Shown in pieces: positions 54,542 to 64,000 of a DNA stretch of 64,000 nucleotides. Position 1 is the stretch's first letter. Every line of letters begins with the position of its first letter. The stretch comes from Yarrowia lipolytica (taxonomy: Eukaryota; Ascomycota; Dipodascomycetes; Dipodascales), in the NCBI RefSeq assembly GCF_001761485.1, contig NC_090772.1:2044501-2108500 (forward strand), read 5' to 3'. The position numbers and the translations under genes are program-made. The notes below the pieces were generated by a model. It was not told where the DNA came from, searched no databases, and saw nothing but the letters and a program-made list of their open reading frames with translations.

Positions 54542-56159
54542 TATTAATGAAAAATGCGGAACATAAAATTCAGGACAATTTCCGCATGTCGGAACAAATA
54601 TTTATAGAGTTAGTTGAAATCTAGTGGATATATATCGATTTGGGTACAATTTTCAAGAATTTTGTTGAGTATATTTAAGCTATAAACATTGGGTAATCTT
54701 AAATTGTGTGCCATAAACTTGCGGTGCCATAAAACTTTGTGTGGTGCCATAAACTTGCCCAATAATCAGGCCACTTTTACAAATAATCAGGCCATTTTCA
54801 CGAAGCTTGTTTCGTCGGGCATAAAACAACATCAGAGATATATTTCTGGTGTTAGCGTTGATAATGCAGGGACTAATGAGATGAAAACTTTAGTATGCAC
54901 TACTTCGAACCCAAAAAAAGAATATCGTCAAAATTGGAGTTGAATGGAGTTAAATTCGTGGTTTTATATAATCCATCTTGATACGAACCCCGCACGTAAA
55001 AAATCAGGCCATAATTTAAGGTGGCATATTGACTATAGCTTAATTGTCTGTTTGTGCAATATAAATATACCCCCGATTTACAGATTCTCCAGAATCCTCT
55101 ATTCATGTTAACCATCATCGCCAAGAATCCGCCAAGTACGTGTTTCGTCTCGAACACTGAAAAAGACGGCTTCTTTTTGTCGCCGGCTAAGAAAGAGGCG
55201 GCTTGAGTGAGTATTTATGGTTCGACTGGCACCACTGGGGACTTTTTCGCGTCGTTGTGAAACAAATCGTGTGTTTGTGACACAAACAGCGCGACACACA
55301 ACATCACACAACATCTCACAACACTATGGAAGATCACGGTATCATTACAACAACCGATGACGCTTCAATTACAGTCACTGTCGCCATGACCGCCAACTTT
55401 TTTGTACGACTGATACCCACAGTCAATCCATGTGACACAAACACAACACTAAGTGACACAAACGCGACACAAAAACGGCACAATAATGACACAGGCAAAC
55501 AACATACTACAGGTATCTATGTTTCCAGCACCTTGATCGCCGTTCAACCAAGTGTCTCAGCTCAAGAGGAGTCCCCACAGTTGCCATGTCTTCTCCATCA
55601 CATTTTTCAACTTACTAACACAGATGGGCGTCCTAAGATCTAGTTACTACCATAGGTAGCGCTAGTCATAGACGGGTGCTTCCCGAAGAGCTATGAGCCA
55701 AACGATTACGTCTCCCGAGGGTGTCGGATAGGCGAAATCAGGCCATAGTCTCCAGGGGGGCATCTAAATCCCAGGGAGGAATTATTTTGTTTACAGGGGG
55801 GTGTGCGTTAACCATGCCCAGGTTCCAAGCATGCTATGAACTCAGGGACAGAGTCTCATAGGGAGTGCCCCGGAAAACCCGTGTCTACTGACGATTTTCG
55901 TCTTTAGACACGACGCTACAACCCAGTCAGTTTCAAACCAACTTGCAATCACCCTTCGCGTCCCAAGAGGGGAGTCTGATTGCACAGAGACGAAACCAGA
56001 CTAGCGTCACTCACGTTCTCGGCGGAACCGGTTCGTGAGATTTACTTTTTTACTTGCTATCGATGATAATTTTGGCACTGGTGATGTTGGAGCATAGACG
56101 TTGGTGCTCTTGGTGGTGGAAGGTCGGAGTGGATTTGGGGGCTTGTTTGAAAGACAGGA
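54542..56159. other. Gene-poor stretch with short repeats
   Basis: About 1.6 kb. It holds three GTGCCATAAACTTG-like units (54708-54756) and four copies of AATCAGGCCA. A 105-codon ATG frame at 55326-55643 (MEDHGIITTTDDASITVTVA...) is Thr/Asn-rich with no recognised domain; I do not call it a gene. The G-rich part 55700-56040 resembles nothing I know. Confidence 0.45.
54708..54756. repeat. GTGCCATAAACTTG tandem units
   Basis: Three imperfect units about 16-19 bp apart. Confidence 0.75.
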
Positions 56160-56330
56160 GGTGTGGGGAGAGTGAGGGGTGGTGGTTGGTGGATGGTAGA
56201 TGAGGGGAGTTGGAAGGGGGTGGTGGATGGCAGATGAGGGGCGGTGGAAGGTGACGAGGGCTGGAAGACGAGGGGAGTTGGAAGGTGAGGAGCAGTGGAA
56301 GATGAGGGGTGGTGGGAGGCCGTCGGCTGT
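56160..56330. repeat. G-rich minisatellite
   Basis: Imperfect units of about 20-25 bp built on GATGAGGGGAGTTGGAAGGT. Strong strand asymmetry, with almost no C on the plus strand. Confidence 0.8.
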
Positions 56331-56367
56331 GGATTGTGGCTGCTTGGAGTGTGTGACGGAGAAATCC

Positions 56368-56575
56368 TGGAACCTTCGGGTTGTTTGGCCTTCTAATCAC
56401 ATCCGTGTGTGGGGGAGAAAGCACTTGAACCTTCGGGTTGCGTGTCCTTCTCAATCACATTCGTGTGTGAGGGGAAAAGCACTGGAACCCTCGTTCTCGT
56501 TCACCTCCGTGTGCGAGGGAGAAAGTGCTCGAACCTTGGGTTGCGTGGTCTTCTCAATCACATCCTCCAGGGGTG
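56368..56575. repeat. 57-bp minisatellite
   Basis: Four diverged units start at 56368, 56425, 56483 and 56529 (spacing 57, 58 and 46 bp). Each begins near GAACCTTCGGGTTGCGTG, continues CTTCTCAATCACATCCGTGT and ends in GGGAGAAAGC. Confidence 0.85.
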
Positions 56576-58226
56576 GTGGAGAGAATGCTGGGAGAGGGAT
56601 AGGACATTTTATGGGGATGTTGGGGTTGTGTGGGGTGGGATATATAATTAATGTATTGATTGTCTTGAAGCACAAGAGCCGTTTGTTAATAACCCAAAGC
56701 GTTGCACTGTATTGTATAAATGCTACTGCATCTTGTTTTCCAAGTATCAGATGTCGTAATGGTCACAATGCGGAGCAGCTGCTTTTTAGACCTAAGGTCA
56801 ATCATCTACGACCCACGTCTAAGACGTAATGAACTCTTCAAAATGCTTATTGACCAGAGTTATACTTGCGGGATGGAGTTAGGTGGCAGTAGTTTATGGA
56901 ACAAGGGCCATGAGAGCTGGCGATGGTATCAGATAATGGATACGCTCTGATCCCAATGCCAACTAACACCTTTTTATCCTGTCCTATAACTTGGAAACAA
57001 GGTACAACAGTATTTACTTCCATACCACACAACCAGCCTATATGGTTCCTCCAGACCTCCAAACCACCAACAGTCACAACACGACTACTCGTACATCTGG
57101 AGTTGGTGCCAATTCACACATCGATCAGTGCGAGGAAGAAAGCTCTGACACGGTCATTATCTTGGAGCTCCTGCAGCAGAATAAAGCTCTCTGGATGGTG
57201 TCGAACTTCGATTTGGTCATGGGCCATCTCGGACGACCATGCCTGCGGCGGGGGTCTGTTCTTAGTCATTACGAGATGGATTTCAACGTGTAAATACCCA
57301 AGTTGATTGATAACCGTCTAATGGAACTGATCCGACCTGTGGATGTTTGTTTTTTGTGTACATTTTGGAAAAGCCAGTACAAGTACAGTACTGGATAATA
57401 TGAGTTTTGGTACAAGTAAAAGTACAAGTATCCCATTGTTTCTTTGATTTTTTGGTTTTGCAATGATAACTCAGCATCAGGTCGCGTAGTAAAAAAAAAC
57501 CAAAAAAAACAACCACATACTAATTTCCTCAAACCCTCAAAAAGTTGCTGCAAATAGAAATTTTAGTTGTCAAAACTCACAAGAGCGCCATTGGAGATAC
57601 AGCAAATATTAATTTCCCATCAGCAGGAATGAAATTCAATTATCAACAGCTCATCGCCCACATTCACAAAGTTTCAATTATGCACTCCATTGCATTATCT
57701 CAACCTTAATTTTTGATATTTGTGACATCTATTCTATACAATAAATATATACAATATATATAGGATAAGGGATTATATCCTGGGAAGGTGCATCGTGTAT
57801 ATTTTATATATTTTTCCTATTACGGTAAAACGACTAACAATACATACAAATTAAGATGAAGAGCCACAACATTATACCACAATGTCTGTATACATTCCCA
57901 TCTTAGCTTATTCTGAAGATGTTTGTGACATTCTATTCTTCTTCCCCATCTCTCCTCACTTGACGACATCATCTACTACGTCATTCACGACACTTCTACG
58001 ACTATATTACGACACAGCTTCTACGACTAGATGAACGGGCATCGACTCAGTCCTCTCCATTCATTTCAGGTGGGGTTTTTTGGTAAGTTTTCACAATCTC
58101 TAGCTCTTTGTTTCTGTGTCACTTCAAGTGAGCAGTCAAAGAGACATGTTCTGATTCCACGTAAGCCTTTGAAAACTCTAGAGCGATACTAACACAGCGG
58201 GAGGTAGCTTTGGTTTCCCTCCATTT
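56576..58226. other. AT-rich gene-poor stretch
   Basis: About 1.6 kb with AT runs (57720-57830) and ACGACT/TCTACGAC repeats near 57990-58035. A short frame ending at 57293 (from ATG about 57042) has a protein-like composition but no recognised domain. No gene is called. Confidence 0.45.
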
Positions 58227-58273
58227 GGCACATAGTGCCGGTGGAGGACCCACTCTGTAAGGAGGTTACAGAG
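58227..58273. other. Two small hairpins
   Basis: GGCAC-ATA-GTGCC (58227-58239) and CTCTGTAA-GGAGG-TTACAGAG (58253-58273), the second a perfect 8-bp stem. Confidence 0.6.
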
Positions 58274-58654
58274 CCAGGGCCGGAAAGGAGGTGATGCAGC
58301 GTTGGGGTGGTGGAAAGTTCCTCTCAAGGCCCTATAGAGCAGCCTCGTGTCCGTTCCTTGGAGTCTACCACGGATCAGGTTGTCTCAGCTTCTTCTGGCA
58401 GTTTTGAATAGGAAGAAACGTCGTGAGACTCGATTGGGAAGGGGTGTCCCCATCCCTCTAGTGTCTCAATTTCCTTTACAGAAGATTGCTCGAGGCGGTG
58501 GATTCTGCCAGACCTCCGGAAACCGGAATCTCGCAGAGATGCCACTTTTCTTACCCTTCGACCACGCCCCCCAGCCTCACGTGGTCAAGGTCTGGCGCTT
58601 CTTTCCAGTAATGCAAGTAAGTCTCGGGTGCCCCCCAGTGCTCTTTTTTTCTTT

Positions 58655-58743
58655 CGGGTGTTGGCTCTATTTGCGGTGTTGGCTCTTTTTGCGGTGTTGG
58701 CTCTTTTCGGGATGTTGGCTCTTTTGCGGTGACGGCTCTTTTT
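58655..58743. repeat. GCGGTGTTGGCTCTTTTT tandem repeat
   Basis: Five imperfect units of 18-20 bp, each with GGCTCT. Confidence 0.85.
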
Positions 58744-58877
58744 CAGTGTACAAAACACTGTCAGTTGTGTGGTGGGGTGTCGGATTATTGCGGTGTGGGC
58801 TCAGTGGATTTTCCACTACTTTTTTATTTGCGCGTCAAGCACAATGGGGGACTGGCTGCCCTGATGAGATCAAACCC

Positions 58878-58996
58878 ATGACTAGCGTCGAAACATCAAC
58901 AGTGGGGGCTGTTGGTGTCGGCAGCCACTAGTCATAAACTTCGACGATTTTCGAAGTACCAGCAGTGGGGGCTGCTTGGCACTTTGAAAATAGTCG
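58878..58996. other. Twin hairpins with identical TGGGGG loops
   Basis: Hairpin 1 (58878-58935): outer stem ATGACTAG/CTAGTCAT and inner stem CATCAACAG/CTGTTGGTG around loop TGGGGG at 58903-58908. Hairpin 2 (58942-58996): an almost continuous stem, CGAC-ATTTTC-GAAGT-CC-AGCAG on the 5' arm, with the same loop at 58966-58971. The two are diverged copies. One stem pair changes from A-T (58899/58912) to G-C (58962/58975). Function is unknown: it could be a structured RNA, a fold-back element or a recombination end. Confidence 0.7.
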
Positions 58997-60093
58997 TACA
59001 GTATATATATTAGGGAATTATATAGCAATATAAGAATTTATGGAGTATAAAAGTAGGATTTTCCAAGTTTTTTCCCTTTAGATGAGTAATATATTACCCA
59101 ATCGGGAAATTTTCATTGTTGATGTTGAAAAGTTTATATACTCTTTCATATACCTTTAAAGAAGTGAAGCTACTTGCATTCAATGACACTTATCTACAAT
59201 TCAGCACAACTACTTTTACAGAAACACTACAGGCGATGATTTGGGTGGGACTTCATGGTCCATAATATATTAACCCCAGAGGTTCAGCTCACTGCTTACA
59301 TCCTCTTTTCTATAGACTAAAAGGTTCGGTCTCGTCTACATCCTCGTGTCGAGGTTCGACTGCCTACATCCTTTTTGAATGCGAATCTTGGATCAAGAAG
59401 ATCAACTTCCGACTGCCTTTAGTATGGCTCCTCTGCGGAGCTCTGACTCTTTAGATCTGGCTCGTTGGCTCTGGATCTCTCTGCTCTTATTGGCTCTAGC
59501 TCGATTCAGCTCCGGCTCTCATTGGCATAACACCTGGCTCTTATTGGCTCATTGGCACTCACTGGCTTATCGTCATGGCTCTGGCTCTTACTGATTGGCT
59601 CTGGCCCATGCTCTCAAGGTGCTGGCATTCTGCTCTCGTAGTTCACAGTTTCACCTTTGCGCTGTCGTCATCGTTTCACAGTGTCACTCTTGTGCTGGCA
59701 TAACTTAACGTGTCTCAGTCGCTTCAACGTCTCCTGCTCTGGGGGCTGGTGGAGTTTCACCATCAACAGCTCCAGGCGGCTCTTCAGCGTTATCGTTGTG
59801 TTGTTTTGTTGGCATTTGTCGGTCGGCGGCTCTAGTTCTGGCTCATTGCGGCTCGGACTTGCTCTTTGCTCTGGCGGTCTGGCAAGTTGGGCACAAACAC
59901 TTTGCTCAGTGGCGGTCTTTGCAGACGCTTATGCTCAGGCGGAACAAGCTGGATCAGGTTCGGATCGTGTGTCAGCGGTTCTCTTTACCGTGATTCCTGG
60001 TGTGCTGATACCAAGTCAACAGCAGATGGAGAAGACATATGACTGTTCAAACGACAGTCCATCCCTCCAAAGCATTCAGTAGTTATTATCCAT
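58997..60093. repeat. GGCTC-rich degenerate repeat region
   Basis: Three TACATCCT-containing units (59281, 59322, 59353) each start with GGTTC. Then 59457-59610 and 59820-59880 are built of imperfect GGCTCTTATTGGCTC-type units. The open frames here are low-complexity by-products of the repeats. Confidence 0.55.
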
Positions 60094-60600
60094 GCAGGGA
60101 GTTGCACCCAAGGGAGCTACCCATACCGTCAGAGAGCTCATGGACCATGTTTCATGTCCGTCACTGCTTCATATCCACGGAGACAGGATTCATGAGGGGC
60201 TTGCTAAGTCTCCAACTCGTCATCACCCTGCGTCCTTTTAGTGCATGTACTGAGGGGTTTCCTTTCACTCGGCAGCTTCGTAGCTTACGCTCAGCTTCAC
60301 GTCTTAGTTACTCGCTCATGCGTTGTTCACGCACGGTTTTAATCAGTCTCAACAATTGCGTCGTAGCAGAGGCTTTGCAGCTTTCCGCTCAGCAACTTCT
60401 GGAATACTGCCTTGCGACAGGACCAGTAGAGCAGACCCCAAAGTGTTGCTCATGCTGGGAGTTTCACCCGTGGTTGCGAACCATCAGAGAGAAGGAGCTC
60501 ATGAGTAGATTGCGAATCTTTGCTCGTCATAGCTCCATCCCGTAGATGCATGAAGAGAGGTGTGCTGACTCTCCAACTCGGCAACATAAGTTGCGTCAAG
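60094..60600. repeat. Diverged direct repeat about 365 bp apart
   Basis: GGGAGTTGCACCC at about 60098 and GGGAGTTTCACCC at about 60459 begin two diverged similar stretches. Both continue through CCRTCAGAGAG, GAGCTCATG and later CTCTCCAACTCG/GTCTCCAACTCG. Confidence 0.5.
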
Positions 60601-61841
60601 GTAGGAGTGAAGTGAATGTCCGCTCGCGCAAGACAAGTACTGATTCATAGCTTTCGCTCGGCAGTATCAGCAGCTCTCGAAGTGACCGTATCTTCTGCAA
60701 AAGCTGAGAGACTGGTCGACTTCTGATACTGGACAAACTGGGCGATGGAGGGGGTTTAAATACTGCTGGAGGAGCGTGATAGAGTTTCGAAAGACTCGTT
60801 AGAGTTGCATTGGTGGCAAAAATTAGTGTCGATCATTGCATAAACGAAAGAGAGAGAGCTCTGTCGAAGATTCGAGAAACCTCACATCATGAGGTTAGAA
60901 ATTGAGATTATCACAAAATAATTGATGGAATATATATTAGATAATCCAAATGGTGAATTTATAGCAGCATTTTTCTCAATGTGATTCTTTCAAGCTACCG
61001 AAGGTTGGCTTGCTTATTTAATAAGGTTCATCGTATCGAGTGGCAAATGGAACTCTAAATATACCTTTGTTATATCAGAATATGGGAGAACATTCTTTCA
61101 CCGGGCACAATAGCAGACCCAACTGTTTTGCTTGGTTAATTACTCCTTTTTGTGACAAGTAAAAGTACCCTCAGTCATAGATCTATCTCTTCATATCCAT
61201 ATATTGAGTAATTGCCACAGTAGCAACAGAACTTCGTATGTACTGTATGGCTCGGGAGACTCAAATTTCACGCTCTCTTCGACGGTCCGGCTCTTCCAGG
61301 GTTTGATCAGTACTAAATATCAACAGAGGATTTTGCTGTCAGAGATCATTTCATCCTCGGCCAACTTTTTCCTTCTAAATACACCTCAAAAATCAGGCTG
61401 CCTGCTGGATAAGTTTGAGTTGCAGACTGAAAATCTGTCTGAATGCTTCAGGGGCCTACGGGTGCTGTACAATATGTACAAGTACAGTACTGTGTACATA
61501 CTGTCATTATATCTTAATTCACGGGTGCTTTTACTTCCATACCATTATGTCACGTTTTGGCGCGCCACCTTCAGACTCTCTTTCGAAATGAACAAACATT
61601 GAGAAATTATGACAGGCATCTCCATCAGACGATTCTCGAGTGTTTATAGAAGATTTCTGGTCTACAATTACAAGTACTATACTGTACAGTACATACGGTA
61701 TGTATGTACCTGTACAAGTAGTTCCATTGATGCAAAAAACAGTCTTCTCAAAGTGAGTGAACCTGAACGGCTCCGTCTGTTGAACACGGCTTGGGCGCTG
61801 AGTGCAAGGTGTGTGATGCCACGAAGAAAAACAAATACAGA
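60601..61841. other. Gene-poor stretch upstream of tRNA-Ser
   Basis: About 1.2 kb, AT-rich, with GTACAGTACTGTGTAC-type palindromes near 61475-61500 and 61680-61710. The 132-codon frame at 61204-61602 has no recognisable domain. No gene called. Confidence 0.45.
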
Positions 61842-61846
61842 CAAAA
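61842..61846 (-). terminator. RNA polymerase III terminator of tRNA-Ser
   Basis: A T5 on the minus strand a few nt after the tRNA 3' end. Confidence 0.75.
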
Positions 61847-61852
61847 AGATGG

Positions 61853-61934
61853 CGACATCCGCAGGATTCGAACCTACGCGGGGAAACCCCAAGAGATTTC
61901 TAATCTCTCGCCTTAACCGCTCGGCCAGGATGCC
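61853..61934 (-). tRNA. tRNA-Ser (anticodon AGA)
   Basis: An 82-nt class II tRNA. The acceptor stem GGCATCC/GGATGTC pairs with one G-U. The anticodon stem GAGAG/CTCTT region carries loop ATTAGAA with anticodon AGA. The long variable arm (GGGGTTTCCCC) is typical of serine tRNA. The T arm GTAGG-TTCGAAT-CCTGC gives the box B. No intron. It decodes UCU, and UCC through inosine. Confidence 0.95.
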
Positions 61935-61998
61935 ATGGATGGATTTCAGCCGTTGGTGGGCTCCAATAGTGCATAAGTCTGGGGTGAAAAAAAAAATT

Positions 61999-62800
61999 CG
62001 CGTGTGTCAATATCTACAGCGGTCTGTGCGGCAACGGCGCCAAGGGCCGGCGCAGTTTCAAGAACGTGATTGTTTTACAGCCTCTCAAGGCCGGTATCTT
62101 AGGACTCAGGAACCTGAATCACCAGGCAGTGAGTCTCAAAGAGGCACAGTCTCCTCGGTTTATCCGAGAGGACACGCCCGCGAAACAGAATGTTTTCTAC
62201 CATTTTGGTTCGGAGTTACTCCCTGTGTAATACGGCGAAGACGCCCATCCCGCCCTCCGTCTCTTGAAATCGAACTGGTTCGCCATCTATAACTGGCGGT
62301 AGCACCGTTTCTGCTCCCACATTTTGGACATTGGTCTTCATATCCTTGCTCAGAAGGACACGAAGAGCTGAACCGCGCCCTGGAGCCGCGTCTGTCGTGG
62401 AAAGGAGGCGTTTAGCCATCTGCTCGTCCTTCGCACACCCATGCTGGAAGATCCCCGCGGGCTCCATAACTGAGTCTCTGATTAAGTACCGTTTTGATCC
62501 GATCCCTCTTAGGTCTGCACGGGCAATGGCTGACTGGCGCAATCACTTCACCGTCATGAAGAACAAGCACTGGTTGGCCCTTCTCCCTGAGGCGTGAGAC
62601 CGTGGGCACGCACTATGGTCCAAAGCCACCAATTTTTTGAGCAAACATTACGGGGCTGCGACTAGATGTGCCGAAACGCTCCACATGCTTCGACTATGTT
62701 GTCTGCCTGTCGTCAGACATCCTTCCCAGGCAACGGTTTTCAAGTACCGGGGCCTGGTTGCGTTTTACCAGTTGCAACGAACTCATGTCACACGGACACC
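61999..62800 (+). pseudogene. Coding-like relic of unknown family
   Basis: On the plus strand this stretch has codon-like composition (third positions rich in C, G and T) and protein-like pieces such as NIYSGLCGNGAKGRRSFKNV, YHFGSELLPV, SLIKYRFDPIPLRSARAMAD and HFTVMKNKHWLALLPEA. Several breaks interrupt it, so it is not a working gene. Base composition is clearly higher in GC than the AT-rich flanks. I do not recognise the family; it may be an old mobile-element ORF or a dead host gene. Confidence 0.45.
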
Positions 62801-63303
62801 ATTGCCGGGATGACCACGTCTACCACATGCCACACGACTTTTTAAGTCATCTATTTTAACGACTACAGTTTCTTCGTTTCTCAGCAGCACAATATGGCAG
62901 TGTCTGATACGACTACTTCTTATTTGCTTTGTTTGATTGTTGATATATTTATCCGGTCAAGAGATGGAACAGGAAGGATACGTGAGCTACCGAACAGCAT
63001 GTCATGCGTCTTCTGAACAACCGAATCCGAATCCGCATTGCGGGTATAACATTGCTAATATGATTCAAGTAGCTGAAATGTATCTCCCTAGAATAATAAT
63101 ATATATAGCTGTAATGGATCATTAGAATAAAAAAAACACGAGTATGTATGTACCACTGTTCCTTGTAAACACTCTGTTCCGTGCTTTACCACTTGAAGAA
63201 ATGTGGAGTTGGTGTTGTTTACTCTGAAAGATGTCTAATATTAACAACGACAAGCACAAAACCAGATATTAATTAGTAATTATATGTAAGGGGTATGTTT
63301 CGA
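62801..63303. other. AT-rich intergenic region
   Basis: About 500 bp including the 3' flank of the small secreted-protein gene. Nothing else seen. Confidence 0.6.
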
Positions 63304-63849
63304 TCAGTTAGTGGGGGCGGCGCCGACGGTGACGGTGACGGTCTTGACGGGATCGGGGAGAACAATGTGGGCGTTCTTGGAGGTCTCGGCATTCTTAGCA
63401 ATGGTCTGGGCCATGTACATGTTGAAGACAGTTCGTCGGGCGAGCTTCAGGTCCTCAGCAGTGAAGGGCTTGTTAGAGGACTTGCCGACAACCCACTTGA
63501 TGGCAGCCATGGGCAGGGTAGGGTTAACGGCCTTGGACCAAGGTCGTCCGGACTCGGCGGAGTACTGGACGACGAGTCGGAGACCCTCAAGGAGCTCCTC
63601 GTGGGTGGGAGGACGAGAAAGATCCCTGCTGTTAACGAAGGGAATCTTCATGCCCATCTTCAGAGCCAGAGCTCCAGCATTGGTGACAATGTTGGCAGCA
63701 GCCAGGCTAGGAATGATCTTAGCGTAGGCAAGGAAGATGTGGTTAGTAGAGGGAGTCTCGAGGTACTCCAGCTGCTCGGGGTCGTCGGTGACGACGAGGC
63801 CGAGAGCCATAGAAGCGAGGGTAGCAAGAGCGAGGATAGAGAACTTCAT
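63304..63849 (-). CDS. Small secreted protein, function unknown
   Basis: A 181-residue protein. The signal peptide MKFSILALATLASMALG is very like that of the aspartic protease at 44317-45660. The mature part is mixed, with a small-residue helix (IIPSLAAANIVTNAGALALK) and a valine/threonine-rich end (PVKTVTVTVGAAPTN). It has no cysteine after the signal peptide and no recognised domain. An in-frame ATG upstream (63954) lies before the TATA element, so 63849, which starts a clean signal peptide, is preferred. Likely expressed and exported; function not known. Confidence 0.82.
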   Translation of the reverse strand: MKFSILALATLASMALGLVVTDDPEQLEYLETPSTNHIFLAYAKIIPSLAAANIVTNAGALALKMGMKIPFVNSRDLSRPPTHEELLEGLRLVVQYSAESGRPWSKAVNPTLPMAAIKWVVGKSSNKPFTAEDLKLARRTVFNMYMAQTIAKNAETSKNAHIVLPDPVKTVTVTVGAAPTN

Positions 63850-63917
63850 AATGAGAGACTTTGGTAAGAGAGAAGCTGAGGCTGTTGATTCTAAAGAAGT
63901 ATTCAGGGTCTTCCATG

Positions 63918-63927
63918 GGTTTATATA
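63918..63927 (-). promoter_or_regulatory. TATA box of the small secreted-protein gene
   Basis: TATATAAA on the minus strand about 70 bp before ATG 63849. Confidence 0.55.
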
Positions 63928-64000
63928 GATTGGATAGGGGCAGACCGGGAGCAATTTTCATGCAGATATCCCGTTCATGTGCAACTTTTCCACTCCTGGA

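Noticed and set aside
55326-55643. 105-codon ATG frame, Thr/Asn-rich
   Set aside because: Low-complexity composition from ACACAA repeats, no domain, no conserved pattern seen.
56050-56454. 134-codon Pro-rich frame, minus strand
   Set aside because: It is the translation of the G-rich minisatellite.
58347-58931. 194-codon open frame
   Set aside because: It starts with GTG and much of it (the GCWLF repeats) is a by-product of the GGCTCT tandem repeat.
60039-60545. 168-codon open frame
   Set aside because: No domain, and it crosses the diverged direct repeat.
62280-62320. GCACCGTTTC-like word recalling 5S rRNA
   Set aside because: Only about ten bases match; the rest of a 5S gene is absent.

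Overview
The window is nuclear DNA of an ascomycete yeast and almost certainly Yarrowia lipolytica or a very close relative. The evidence is a full-length L1-clade LINE that looks like Ylli, introns with GTGAGT donors and a TACTAAC branch site only a few bases before the AG, long intergenic regions, and an Opi1-family gene matching Yarrowia YAS3. The species call rests on recognition, not on a database search.

Left part, 0-20 kb, is gene-bearing: the 5' end of RMT2 (minus, cut by the window edge), GRR1 (plus, F-box/LRR, with 5'UTR intron signals), the spliced Opi1-family repressor gene YAS3/OPI1 (plus, intron about 1.6 kb), the mitochondrial ETF-ubiquinone oxidoreductase gene (CIR2, plus) and CDC24 (minus). 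These are unrelated housekeeping and regulatory genes, not a cluster. Two of them touch on lipid metabolism: Yas3-type repressors act on alkane/phospholipid genes, and ETF-QO takes electrons from fatty-acid and amino-acid oxidation.

Middle part, 21.6-50.9 kb: an apparently intact Ylli-like LINE (two long ORFs and a possible third small one), a tRNA-Arg(UCU) gene, two minus-strand paralogues of the BRE4/aromatic-acid-exporter-like membrane protein family, a secreted aspartic protease, one doubtful small ORF, and MUS81.

Right part, 50.9-63.3 kb, is a 12-kb stretch with no convincing intact protein gene. It holds a broken coding relic, a 5'-truncated Ylli copy about 99% identical to the full one, several minisatellites, a pair of adjacent hairpins with the same TGGGGG loop, a tRNA-Ser(AGA) gene and a second coding-like relic. 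The window closes with a small secreted-protein gene.

I found no CRISPR array, no prokaryotic system and no clear biosynthetic cluster. The observations most worth following are the twin hairpins near 58.9 kb, the in-frame stop just before the YAS3 intron donor, the possible third ORF of the LINE, and the coding-like relic at 62.0-62.8 kb.
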